Part shown: positions 31,695-42,908 of the stretch, piece after piece
Layout of the letters: each line of letters opens with the position of its first letter
How positions within the stretch are numbered: position 1 is the first letter of the stretch
Assembly (NCBI GenBank): GCA_964017145.1
Contig: OZ024850.1
Span: forward strand, 2,147,618 to 2,211,617
From: Agrocybe praecox
Lineage: Eukaryota > Basidiomycota > Agaricomycetes > Agaricales > Agrocybaceae
Direction: 5' to 3'
Length of the DNA: 64,000 bases
Notes under the pieces: generated by a model
Seen by the model: the letters and a program-made list of their open reading frames with translations, nothing else
Databases searched by the model: none
What the model was told of the DNA's origin: nothing
Made by a program: the position numbers and the translations under genes

Positions 31695-34600
31695 ATGAAG
31701 GTAGTCTCGACATTCCATCCATCAACTTCAATCATCTCTTCCGTAAAATGCAGGCTCACAACTAAAGACCTTGAACATCTCGTCGTCGTAAAACTCAATC
31801 GTCTTGATGTCTACTCTGTTAGGACTCATGGATTGCAACATGAATGTGGCTTGGATATCTGGGGAAAGATATGCTCTGTCAAGGCACTGCCTCTATCTGT
31901 GAGTGGTATCCTTTCAAAGAGGAACACGATCTTAAGACTTGACGCAGGACTATGAAGTCCGATCCAACATTGTTGTAATGATTACTCATCCAGAACCTGA
32001 GCTCATTATCTTAAAATACTCGGAGGATGAGGACAGAACAGGCCATATAACTGTGGCGAAGACCATATCACTTTTCGAACGTGCGCCACGACCAGCTGAA
32101 TTCTTTACCGACTTCTTGATCCATCCATCGGGGAAGTTGGGCGTAGTAAGCTGCTACGCCAACAAATTGAAGGTCATAACATTTAAAGGCGGAGAATACG
32201 TTGAAGAGTTTGATGCTACGTACGTCTTATCAAGAGTTTAACTCTTGTACGATGTTAGACTGACATTTAATACCCCCAGAATTCCAGAAACCAATATCCT
32301 ATCGCTCTCATATCTCCCGATTCCGGATGGAGACTTTGCTCTTGCAGTTTTGCACATCGACGCCCAAGAGCGTCTACAATTATGTGCACGCGACATTGAC
32401 GTAGACGGCTTGGAAATCTCACATCAATTGTCAACATTTTTAGCACCGACTGTTATTGCTGAACATTATGTGGCATACCCAACAGACACACCTTTGCATT
32501 TAATCCCAGTTCCACCAGAGGAGGTTGATAAAGTATCTGGGGATGCTTTCCTTGGAGGTATCCTCGTCGCTGGAGGAGATAAGTTTGTCTTGTATGAGAT
32601 TGCCTCTAAAGACGACCAAGAAAGACAACGTGGGAAGCAAAAGCGACTTGAAAGCAAGAAGAAAGGAAAGGATGCTGCCGAAGCAGCCAAAGCCAAAGCC
32701 AAAGAACAAGAGCGAGGAAATCGTAAAAGAAAGCCTAAAGCCACCCTCGAATGGCCATGGAGCGCACTTTCCTCGTGTGTACAGCATCTTATATCTCCGT
32801 AGTTCTCCTTGCTAATTGTCTGCAGCTGGACCACTATTGAGGGTGCGCCCTTTCGCTTCCTTTTGGGAGATTTGTTTGGAAGGCTTTCTCTTCTTTCCGT
32901 GGAAAACGTCAATGAAATGGGAATGATCCTCGTCCCTCTTGGACAGGTTAGTATTTTTATTCTCCATGTAAAACACTTATCAAATGGCTACATTTGTATA
33001 GACTTCATCAGCAACAACATTAACCTACCTCACGAACCAAACCGTGTATCTTGGGTCACATCTCGGCGATTCTCAACTGTTCAAGATTTTAGATCTTTCT
33101 TCTTCCGTCTCATCTGATGATTCACCTGCTCTTGTTGTTCCCATCGGTATCAAAACTGTATCAGCGGGAAGCTTGGCAGGTGTATCATCCAAGAAGGGCA
33201 AGGAAAAGGCCCATGATACTGACATGGAGGTTGATGAGGAGGAATCTAAATCTTACTTTGCGGGTCGTATCGTTGATACCGCGAAGTCTCTTATTACGGT
33301 ACTGGAGACGTATAAAAACATCGCACCAATTATGGACGCCATCTTGGTCGATACAGACAATAGTAAACAGGTACTTTCTTGCACCATTTTGGACTCTGTC
33401 AAAGATCTAATCCGCGTTTATATATTAGCACCAGATTGTAACATGCAGTGGGGGCGCAAACACTGGATCTGTCAACGTCATTAGAAGTGGTGCTGAATAT
33501 ACAGAATTGGCATCTATTCCTGGTATCACAAACGTATTGGGTGTTTGGTCTGCGAAGTCGGATTTCACTGAATCGTACGGCTTCTGATTCCAGTTTGTCG
33601 TTTTGATGTTTATATACTGATTAACATGCGCAGATACGACACTCATATATTTATATCCTTGATTAACGAAAGTCTTTTATTCGAAATAAGTAATGTCGGG
33701 GGCAAGACTTCTTTGAAACATGTCGAAGGTGCCCCCTTGGGTGGCCTTGTCACTTCAGAGCGGACTCTGGCCTTCGCTTCATTTTGTAGGAGATCCAACA
33801 GCTCGTATGGGCCATCCAATTTAGTGGTACAGGTAACATCGACTGGTGCATATCTGCTAGAATGGGATTCTTCAATATCAACATACAGAGAATGTGCTTT
33901 ATGGGTTGCAAGAACCAGCCTCCCACAACTAGGAAATACGCCATTGGAAGTCGTAGAGGCTAGTATCAACAACAGTCAAGTTGCATTGGCGTTGACCGGG
34001 GGTAGGATCGTCCTTCTCTGTATCGAGAATAACGCAGATCGATTTAGGCAAATAATGTTTGTGGTTTCTTAGAACCTGACCCAACATTAATGCTGACCAA
34101 AGACCATCAGGACACACTCTACACAATCCGAGATTTCAGCAATATCAATTCTGCCTCCCGATCCGACAAAGAAATTCTCCACTGTTCTGTCGGTTGCTTA
34201 TTGGCGTACAAAATCCGTACAAATATTTGCTTTTTCTAAGGGCGCTTTGGTGTCCGACGAGCATACGAGATCCCCGGCTTTACCAGCTGTCGTTAGATCT
34301 CTTCTCTTGTACAAGTTCATCTCCAAGCAATCACCTGAAGGGACGCAGAAAGCACCTGATGATACCTCGGAAACGCAGGAAGATTACATATACCTTCTGG
34401 CAGGTCTAGGCGATGGATCTGTCGCCACTTTGCGATGGAAGGATGCAGAGTTAACGGAAGAAGAAAAGTCCAGGGGCGAAAAGAAAAAGAAAGTGTTAAC
34501 AGACCTCAAAATTGTTTCTCTTGGACATGCTCCTGTCAACTTCACTCCTTGTGTGGTGGAAAATACAAAATGTGTGTTTGCTGCGGGCAATAAGTCAACT

Positions 34601-36341
34601 ATATTCTTCAACGACAATGGCCGTCTTGCGAATTCTTCTATAACGCTAAAGGTACGATATGTGCTACCTTTTCCATAATAAATACCATCTTATCAGGACC
34701 ATGTTTACACAGGAAATATCAGCATTATCGAGGCTGAACACAAGAAATTTCCCTGACTCGCTTATCCTTGCTGCTCCGCATGGTTTATTCATCGGTTCCG
34801 TTGGAAATCTCAAAAAGATGAACATTCGTTCGGTGAGCTTGTTGTTGCCTGTTCTTCTCAAACAGAAATTATGAAGAGACTGACTTCATATTACATCACA
34901 CCCAGACATTCTTTGGGTCTGATAACCCTCGAAAAATTGCCTATTCGCAGCCCCTCAAGGCCTTTGGCGTAGCCTGTGTTCAACTTTCCCCAGGCAAGGT
35001 TAGTGACAGTACAATGGGGGGCAGCTCATTCCACGTGCTAGATGATACTACCCTTGCAAGTTCGTCTTTCCTTCCATAAATTCTGGGAACTTTTGCTTAT
35101 TATTTTTTATGTAGCCTTAGCCAAATATTCGTGTGATGAGAATGAAGAAATAACGTCTCTAGTGTCTTTCACAAGCGATGAGAAGCCATTCTTCTGTCTT
35201 GGAACTATGATCTTTCAAGAAGACGAGAAAGAACCTTCATCTGGGAAGTTGCTTGTCTTAACAGCATATTCTGGCGCGGTTGCAAGGACTTCGACCTTGG
35301 AAATTAGTACAGTGGCCTCGGCTGAAGTCAAGGGCTGCGTTTATGCGCTTCAAAACGTGAACGGAAAAATTGTGGCGGCAGTTAACTCATCGGTCTGTTA
35401 TCTTATCTTTAATCAATTTGAAGTCCAGTGCAGTGTTAATTGTCGAATCCAGATCATCTTGTACGATTTTGTCAGCTCAGATCCACTCGGAACGGAGTCT
35501 TTCAAGCTGAAGAAGGTGGCTGAATGGAATCATAACTACCTGGTTACCAGTTTGAGTTCTTTCAACGACCATATCGCGGCCGGAGACCAGATTAGTTCCG
35601 TTTCCCTGCTTAAGATTGACAAGGATAAGCTGGTCTCCGTAGCCAGGGATTTTGGACCACTTTACCCTATCTCTGTTGAAGCGATTGACAGTAAAAACAT
35701 CATTGCCTCCAATGTTAGTGGTCTGTGATTTCAGTAAAACCAAGCTAATCATGTTTATCACTTAACAGGATACTCTCAACATCGTTCTGTTCACTCTCCT
35801 CAAGAACATGCGTGGGGAGGCTCTGGAAAACGTAGGTTGCTATCATTTGGGTGATTTGATCACGAAATTTGTACGCGGTAGGTCGCCATCCATCTTTCTT
35901 CAGTCAATATTTTTGACAATCAATTTTCACGCAGGCTCTATTTCCATTCCAAACACAACCGAAGGCATGAATCCTCAATATAATCCCGAACTTGTGTTCT
36001 TTACGTCGTCTGGAAAAATAGGAATAATAACCGACGTTCAGGATGTTCAGCTTTCCTTACACCTCACTGAACTCCAAAGAAACCTCGCTGCGGCAATACC
36101 AGGCGTTGGTGGTAAAAGTCATACGAGATACAGAGCGCCGAAAAGCACTCGCGGAACCAGTGATGCAGATGGTTCTGCTCGCGGTTTCGTTGATGGTGAT
36201 TTCCTTGAACAGTTCCTTGGCATCCAATCTTCGCCTGAGATACTGTCAAAAGTGATGAAAGGAGGAAGTGCTCCAGAGGCACTCAGACTTTCACCGGAAG
36301 AGATATTAAAGGTTTTGCAAGACTTGCAAAGCTTGCATTAA
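31695..36341 (+). CDS. ddb1: DDB1-like CUL4 ubiquitin-ligase adaptor
   Basis: DDB1 links CUL4 ubiquitin ligase to substrate receptors in DNA repair and replication control. Fourteen exons sum to 1,298 codons: 31695-31898, 31948-32219, 32280-32774, 32826-32946, 33002-33370, 33435-33574, 33634-34056, 34111-34651, 34713-34832, 34906-35059, 35115-35392, 35453-35713, 35769-35877 and 35935-36341. Family landmarks are LEHLVVVKLNRLDVYSVR (first propeller), FRFLLGDLFGRLSLLSVE, VYLGSHLGDSQLFKI, IVTCSGGANTGSVNVIRSG, FPDSLILAAPHGLFIGSV and the C-terminal GFVDGDFLEQFLGIQ with ILKVLQDLQSLH. These follow DDB1 more closely than the splicing factor Rse1 or CPSF160. The protein is about 155 residues longer than animal DDB1. 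Part of the extra length is a Lys/Ala-rich insert near residues 276-315 (QKRLESKKKGKDAAEAAKAK) in the first propeller. Confidence 0.93.
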
Positions 36342-36664
36342 AGGGGAGGACAGTGCCGAAGACTATTTTTTACTCGTAGAATATGTATATTTGGAAAGGA
36401 GTGTATTTTGTAACATCAATTTTATTCGTTCAAGAAATCTCAACGCTCTCCATAATGCGGAAAATATGATTTTAGTGGAAGCTATGCAAATAACAATAAT
36501 ACGAGACGAATTATGGCAACAGAAAGCATCAGGAGGGTATAGCTAGTTGTTATAGGAAGATGTATTATTGCACAAATGGACAAAAAGTCCGTTGGTAGTT
36601 ACGAATGAACGAATGGATGAAGTGTCCGAGAATATTAGTCACACAGCGGTTAAGCGATACTTAA
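36342..36664. other. Convergent intergenic region, 323 bp
   Basis: 3' flanks of the DDB1-like gene (plus) and the cation exchanger (minus). AT-rich, with possible cleavage and polyadenylation sequence; no gene seen. Confidence 0.45.
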
Positions 36665-39600
36665 TCACCACAGTGATCGCAAATACCATCGGAATGTCTG
36701 GAAGAAGGAAAGACCAGGGAATTCCTGGAGAGCTGAGGAGTTAATATGACCTTGGTCAATGTCTACGGCGGTCGGTGGTGCAAAGTAGAAACCAGCGATC
36801 AAAACGAGATAACTGTACATTATTGTGTCAATTATTATTATTATTCGGTAAAACGAGGGAATAGTGCACGAACCTGAGAATAAGGATGCTTCCACGATGG
36901 TAATTACCCTTTGCCTCGATGTAGGTATAAGTCATCAAGAACATTGATAGGATGATTGCAACAACATCCCATCTTGGGAAAATGAGGCTGTAGATGAATG
37001 CTTAGTGATATACTCAACGAGAACGCAAAATGTACGTACGAGAAAGTCTTCGCGACTTCACCCATGTTTACAGGATCGTACCAAGCGGAAAATGCAACCA
37101 TAGCAGGAATTTGGAGGAGGCAGACTTGGAGGGCATAAGCCGATCCAATTTCCATACTGTGCGCGAAAGATTAGATATCAACGCATGTACAGGAAAAGTT
37201 GAAAAAACCTTACCTCAAAGCGATATTGCCATTGAGAGCAAACGAGATAGCGTTCATAAACTCTGTGGTATTTGGAACAAGTGCAAAGAGGGTTATACCC
37301 AAAAACTTCTCGTCGATGCCCGAGTCCTTCAAAACAACATCCACAACATCGACCAACAGCTCTGTGAGGAGAAGAAAAATATGAATATATGCGTGATAAG
37401 CAATTTTTTTCCAGCAGACATACCAGCGATAATAGCATACAACGCGGTACAAGCCAACAAAACACTGGCACTAGTAGTCCTGCTCCAGGAAGGCGCATCA
37501 TGTCCACCAGCCGCTTCATGCTCATGAGCAGCGCGCATCCGTCCTGGTGCATGGGTTTGCTGGTGGCGAAGGGCACTGACAGTAGCTACTGCCACTGCGC
37601 GTGTGAAGTCATCTGTCGTCATCTGGTCCGGCAAGTGAACGTTTCGCAGATCTGTATTCTTCACAGCGTGATCAACGCTCTCCAGGACAGGTACGAATCC
37701 CGTTTGTTGTCCAGCCGTGGCATAAGAAACCCTTCGCTGGAAAACCGGAGACGCGGAGACTGGGCGGATGGTTGCTGTCCCTGAGTTGGATGTGGATGCT
37801 TCCCGAGGTACTGGAGTCTGGCTACGAGAAGGGAGATTGCTTGCCTTAGTATGAAGAGTAGGCGGTTGTTGATGAACTCCAGGGATCGCGCTATTATGTC
37901 CAGAATGAACAAGCTTGTTATACAAAGAAACTCTATGACTAGGAAGCTCCATAGGTTGGAGCAACTGCTGAGGATTTTGCCAAATTTGCGACGCATGAGT
38001 TCGAAGAGAGAACCACAGACCGATGAGATATGACTATATAAGAAATAGACGATAAATCAGTGACCAAATAACCTTGGAGAATAATTAAACGTACGAGAAG
38101 GAGCACACCAGCGCAGAAGTACATCAGGCTCTTGACAGTAGACTGGTAAAATGGATCGTCCACAGGGTCGGGATGCTTATAGTAACAATGATCGCAGATC
38201 CATGGAGCATCTTCAGGTCGATTAGGTGATGTCGGGCATCCTTGGCAGACCAGTTGGAACTGAAATCCACAATCAGCAAACAGCGCATATATACGAAGGA
38301 GAAAGGGGGTGTAATACTTACATTACCATAAGTTTGATAGAACAAAGTTGGGGCAAGTGCACCAATGATAGCCATGATCAGCATCATACTCGTGACACCA
38401 GCACTTTTCGCATTGAACTTCAATTCCTTGCGTCGTAATGCACCGCTGCACATACTCATACCTGGCATGAGCAGAACACCAGCCAGCAAACTGCCGACGA
38501 TAGATCCTTCTACTAGATGACCTTTTCCTTGAGTAAGAGCGATGGAATACAGGATAATTTCAATAATGGAACCGAAAGTCGCATTGATCACAGCACCCAT
38601 TCCGATCGAAGATTGGGCAGAAATAGAGGCGACGGCCATTCCAATGAAATATGATAATGGAATGACGCTGCAAAGGCTGAGAATGAAGATTACAGACTGA
38701 GAAGCAATGAATGCAAGAAAGGCTGGGACGTGTTGACCGTGATGTTCCATCTTTTCGACAATAGGCATAAGGACGAAGCCATCGAATATAACGAAGAACA
38801 CCACCGGGATCAGGTTTACGAAGAGGATATTGACACCTCCTACAGTGTACTTGTAATATTGGAGACCAAGTGCACGGTATGTACAGAGCAAGACGGTCGA
38901 GGTTGGAGAACCCGAGGGAGCAATTTGCCCTTCCGACAACCGTGCATGCTTTACAGAGAATTGTGCTGGTGTCGTATTTTCCCCTTCGTCTTCCCCAGTA
39001 TTTTCTTCCGGGCTAGGTTCAGTGGCAACGACGACAACCGGAGGAGCAGCGCAGAATCGAATTCGCGTAGGTTGTGTAAACAGATGGGTGATAAGCGCCC
39101 AGTTGAGTTTGGCCATTGGGATAGTAACCACTAGGCCCCAACAAACCATGCATACAAGAAGCATAAGCGGTGCAATGATAGAGATCATGGCGAGCCAGAA
39201 ACACAGTTTGCCAATGAGGTTGCCCTTCTTGGGTTCTTCCGCATATACGTCATCCGTGGCTGAGGACAACAAAGCAGTCGCTGTTCCGTAAGACTTTATT
39301 GGGGGAGGCACCTGTGAAGCACGATGTCCAAGGAGCGCAGTGCTTTCTCGAGCTTGCTCAGGTACGAATGAGACATTCACTGTATGATTGCTGACATTGT
39401 TCGTGGAACCTTCAGAAACATATGGGCGTCTGACCGTTGAATCTCCGTCTCGTGGTGGTGATACACCGCGAATAGTGTTGTTGCTATCGCTCCAGCGCCG
39501 AGGATGCGGACTTTCATCGTCGTCTGTCGCGTCGTCCACGTCGTGTACATCTCCTTCAACGTATTTACCAAAAGGCCAGAAGAGGTACCATCCTAAACCG

Positions 39601-40346
39601 TAGACGAGGTTGGAATAATGCTCTCCACCTTGTGGAACAAGATAGAGGAAGAATGATAATATGATACAAACTAGACCAAGCCACCACCCGAAAGCAATGG
39701 CCCAGAAGAGATTCCCAGGAAGGAGGTGGCGTTCAGCCTGCGCTGACGGAATAGAATGCAGCGCCTCGTCTGCATGACGCGTCACCGAGCGACTCTTTTT
39801 GTAAAGTGCAGGTTTCCAGATAGGAAGACCGAAAGGATGCTGGACGTTAATAAGAGACTGGCGTTCTTTAAGAGTTGTTATTGGGTCATTGTCTTCAGTA
39901 TCTTCGTCGCCCTCTTCCTCGTCATCGTCTGGGCTGGCGGGAGCCTTGCCGCGTCGATGAGCAGGAGTGCGACTGCCCTCGTCATCTTCGTCTTCATTCT
40001 CATCCTCATCAACTTGTTCACTTAAAATGTCGTCATCGCGGTCGCGGTACCCTCGGTTGGGTGCCTGCGAGCTGCTAACGCTCGTGCTCCTCGCAGCCCG
40101 TCTATTGGAGTGTACAGAGGAGTTTCGGAGTATCGGGGATGGGTGAAACTGAGCTGTAGGAGAAGTTGGTGATTGCTGAGGGAAATATGAGGTTCCTTGG
40201 TGATGATGGGCAGGGGTATCGGTCGCAGACCACTGGGAGCTGCGGCTTACGGAGCGCTGCATGGCAGCAAAGGGATTTGGGGTGGGAGTAGAGGAAAGAA
40301 CAAATGAATCATCGTCATCTATGGCAGGGGATGGAATATTAGCCAT
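36665..40346 (-). CDS. Vnx1-like vacuolar cation/H+ exchanger (CaCA superfamily)
   Basis: Vnx1-type proteins exchange Na+/K+ (and possibly Ca2+) for protons at the vacuole or other endomembranes. Exons 40346-38322, 38259-38095, 38033-37424, 37361-37214, 37156-37040, 36987-36874 and 36812-36665 give 1,108 residues. A long acidic, disordered N-terminus precedes the first helices (LFWAIAFGWWLGLVCIILSF). The first CaCA repeat is INATFGSIIEIILYSIAL. A Cys-rich lumenal or cytosolic loop (CQGCP...CDHCYY) and a Ser/Pro-rich central loop follow. The second repeat is LFALVPNTTEFMNAISFALN. NTTE instead of the NAAEH of Vcx1-type Ca2+ exchangers favours the Vnx1 class. The start is the first ATG of the open frame. 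The next minus-strand gene upstream ends 117 bp away. Confidence 0.88.
36826..36846. repeat. Short (ATT)n run inside an intron
   Basis: About six ATT-type units in the last intron (36873-36813) of the exchanger gene. Simple low-complexity sequence with no evident function. Confidence 0.5.
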
Positions 40347-40463
40347 GACTGTCGTCGTTGGTGTCGTCGACCAGCGCAACAGAGGAAATCCAAATTGGGT
40401 TTATGCACTCCAAACTAAGCAATCGGAATTTGCCGGAATCTTATCTTATCTATACACTATGTA

Positions 40464-42595
40464 CTACTTGCGCATAAGTTTCTCGTGCAACTGAGCTCCC
40501 TTCAATTTAGCTCGCAAATACTCCAGTCGTCCGTCGTATCTCTGCTGTACCTCCTCTCGTCTCCTCCGTATATCATCCATCTCCGTATCTGCTCCATCAG
40601 GTTCCATCCGTATCATAGATACCCTATCATCTTCTGGTACCGTGTTCATCGGTTGGTGTCCCATGCTCCTCGCCAGACTGGTATTCGAACCGCTTGCCGC
40701 CTTCAAGTGCCCATGGGAGAAAGAATAGGGAATAGTAGGCACAGGTGGAGCAGCTGCGGCTTTGCCAGCTTTCCTCTCTGAGGTCACACTCGACGTTGAG
40801 TTTTTCCTATGCAATGATCCTGGCCGTGAATTGGAAGCGGGCGCAGTAAACGCAGCAGGATTCAGCTGCGTTTTTGATCGAGTGGTCTTCTTCGCGGAGT
40901 AGGCTGAGCGCGCTAATGAAGGTGCCACAGACGATGTCACAGAGCGCATAGACATGGTGTCATCTGCTAGGTTTATACGCCGCTGTGATCGCGTATCAGA
41001 AGAATCCGCTCCCCAGTTGGACTCTGGGTTGCTTCTTCCAAAGTCGGCAGACCTGAGAGACGGCCGTACATGGTGTCTCTGAAATTTAGCGAGTGCGGTT
41101 ACTTCTAACCCATTGAAAGCATCCATCAACCGTCTAGCCTCAGCTTCAACGTTCAAAATCTCTTGTTGTATTTCTTTCGCAGTTACTAGATGGTCCTCGT
41201 CAAAAACATTATAGATGCTCGTATTTCGAGTCTCCTGCCCTATGACGTGCCCGCGGTTGGGAAATGAGGATGGTGGTGTCGCCAACTTCCGCATGCTCCC
41301 CGTATGTGATCTAGATGCAGCAGGATATTTTGGTGGCAAGTCTCCTTTCTCGCGATCTGAACCTGGACGGTGAGAAGATATTGAAATGGTATCTGGTTGT
41401 CGAGATGCAGTCGTTTGCATAGAAGAGTTACTAGATTTCTTGGATAGTGTTCGAGGTAGCCTGAAAAAAGATGTGTTGGAAGTTGATGACCAAATGCTGC
41501 CGGTTTCGCTAAGGTCCTTGGAACCAGACCGTCGTCCTGTCGCTCGTCGGAAAAGGCCAGCTACAGCAGAGCCTGCAGATGTTCTCGAGCTTATGGATGG
41601 CGGTCGTGGTGCTTCCACTTGGAAATTTGACAGCGGTCGCGTCGATGGGGCTATGAAAGGACGGAATAAATATGGAACAGAAAAATGAAGATAATAAATC
41701 CTCACGTCGGTCAGATACAGTTCCTCCCTTTCGAGGACGGGGTCGAGCAGGGGAAATTGGAACAAGGGGGGTTTCCGTCGGGACCGAGGCATTACTTGCA
41801 AAACGTTCGAATAAATTTTGCCGGAGTAGACGGTACTCGTCGTCGCTGTTACCACACCCAGTCAATTGGAAATTTTGCAATATGAAAAGTTGATTCAATT
41901 ACTTGAGTAGTCCCTCAGAGTTTGCGACAGCAAGTTCGTTGAGTCGCTGAGCTAGAGTCACGCTAAGAGAGCATCAACATCAACATCATATTATGATTGT
42001 GCGAGGGAGTGTTGCATACGTGACAGTATCTGTAGTTTTGCGGGGTGGGGCAGGGGTATTGATGTTTTCCGTCTTTGTATGAGAAGAGGGACCTGGGGTA
42101 TCATGTTGTGAACGAGATAAGGGGCTGGGTGGCACCCTATCTGTGGGCCGTTTCTTCGCGGATGGAGGAGGGGTCGCAGGAAGTGGACGTTCATTACGGA
42201 GTGAACTGGGCCCGGCTTCTCTACGGGTTATGGTTGGAGTGGACCCGACGGAAACATTTGGGTTTGAAAGAGCTTGAGCAGCCGATAGACCCCCAATAAA
42301 AGAAATAGCAGTCTGATCTTCTCGCTCCTTTCCTTTCTTTCCGTACTAAAGCCCGCACATGAAATGTGGCGACGAAAGCGTAAAATGAACAGAAAGAAGG
42401 ATGATGTCGTAAAATAACGCGCTTCAGCTATCTTGCGAGACAGTTCAGATGAATAGAAACAGCACGCACGAAACGCGACCGGATGACCTGCACGACAGAG
42501 GTCTTGTCACCGTTTACCGCCCCGCCACCGCTGGCGACACCGACAGCGACCTGGTAAGAGTCGTTATCTTCCGCTTTTTTTGAGAAGAAGCCCAT
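40464..42595 (-). CDS. Unknown Ser-rich protein with C-terminal coiled coil
   Basis: No known family recognised. Five exons (42595-42470, 42345-42020, 41962-41903, 41845-41706, 41650-40464) keep frame and give 612 residues. It starts MGFFSKKAEDND; the first junction joins VIRSRF to YGKKGKEREDQTA, which looks like a conserved N-terminal block. A Pro/Ser-rich region follows, then two short helical segments (TLAQRLNELAVANSEGLL and DDEYRLLRQNLFERFAS). A long Ser/Arg-rich region comes next, then a helix (AKEIQQEILNVEAEARRLMDAF). The C-terminal coiled coil is RRREEVQQRYDGRLEYLRAK with LKGAQLHEKLMRK. The layout suggests a disordered scaffold or regulatory protein, which is inference. The start was chosen because this ATG opens the exon joined in frame. 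Confidence 0.7.
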
Positions 42596-42908
42596 ATGTT
42601 CATGCCACCCAGGTGGAGGTAGCAGAGGGATGGCGAGGTGGAATTGGTCGTGAAGGGATGAAGCACGAGGCGCACCTTAATTTGTCGCCCAATGGGGTTC
42701 TCACCAAATGTATTTTTATGGCAACACACCAAACCATTATTTTCGTAAGCATGGCAGAAGTCAAATCGTCATTCCATTTAACAAAACTGCAGCTTTGATT
42801 GCCTTTTCGACCACCCAGAATCAACATAGTGTTCATAAGATAATCATGCCGTAGCTGAGGTTCCGACTCGGAAGTAAGCAGGGTATAACATGAAAATACT
42901 TGGCATTT
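42596..42908. other. Intergenic, 313 bp
   Basis: Between the stop of the Chl1-like helicase gene and the start of the Ser-rich gene, both on the minus strand. No gene or structured RNA recognised. Confidence 0.4.
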
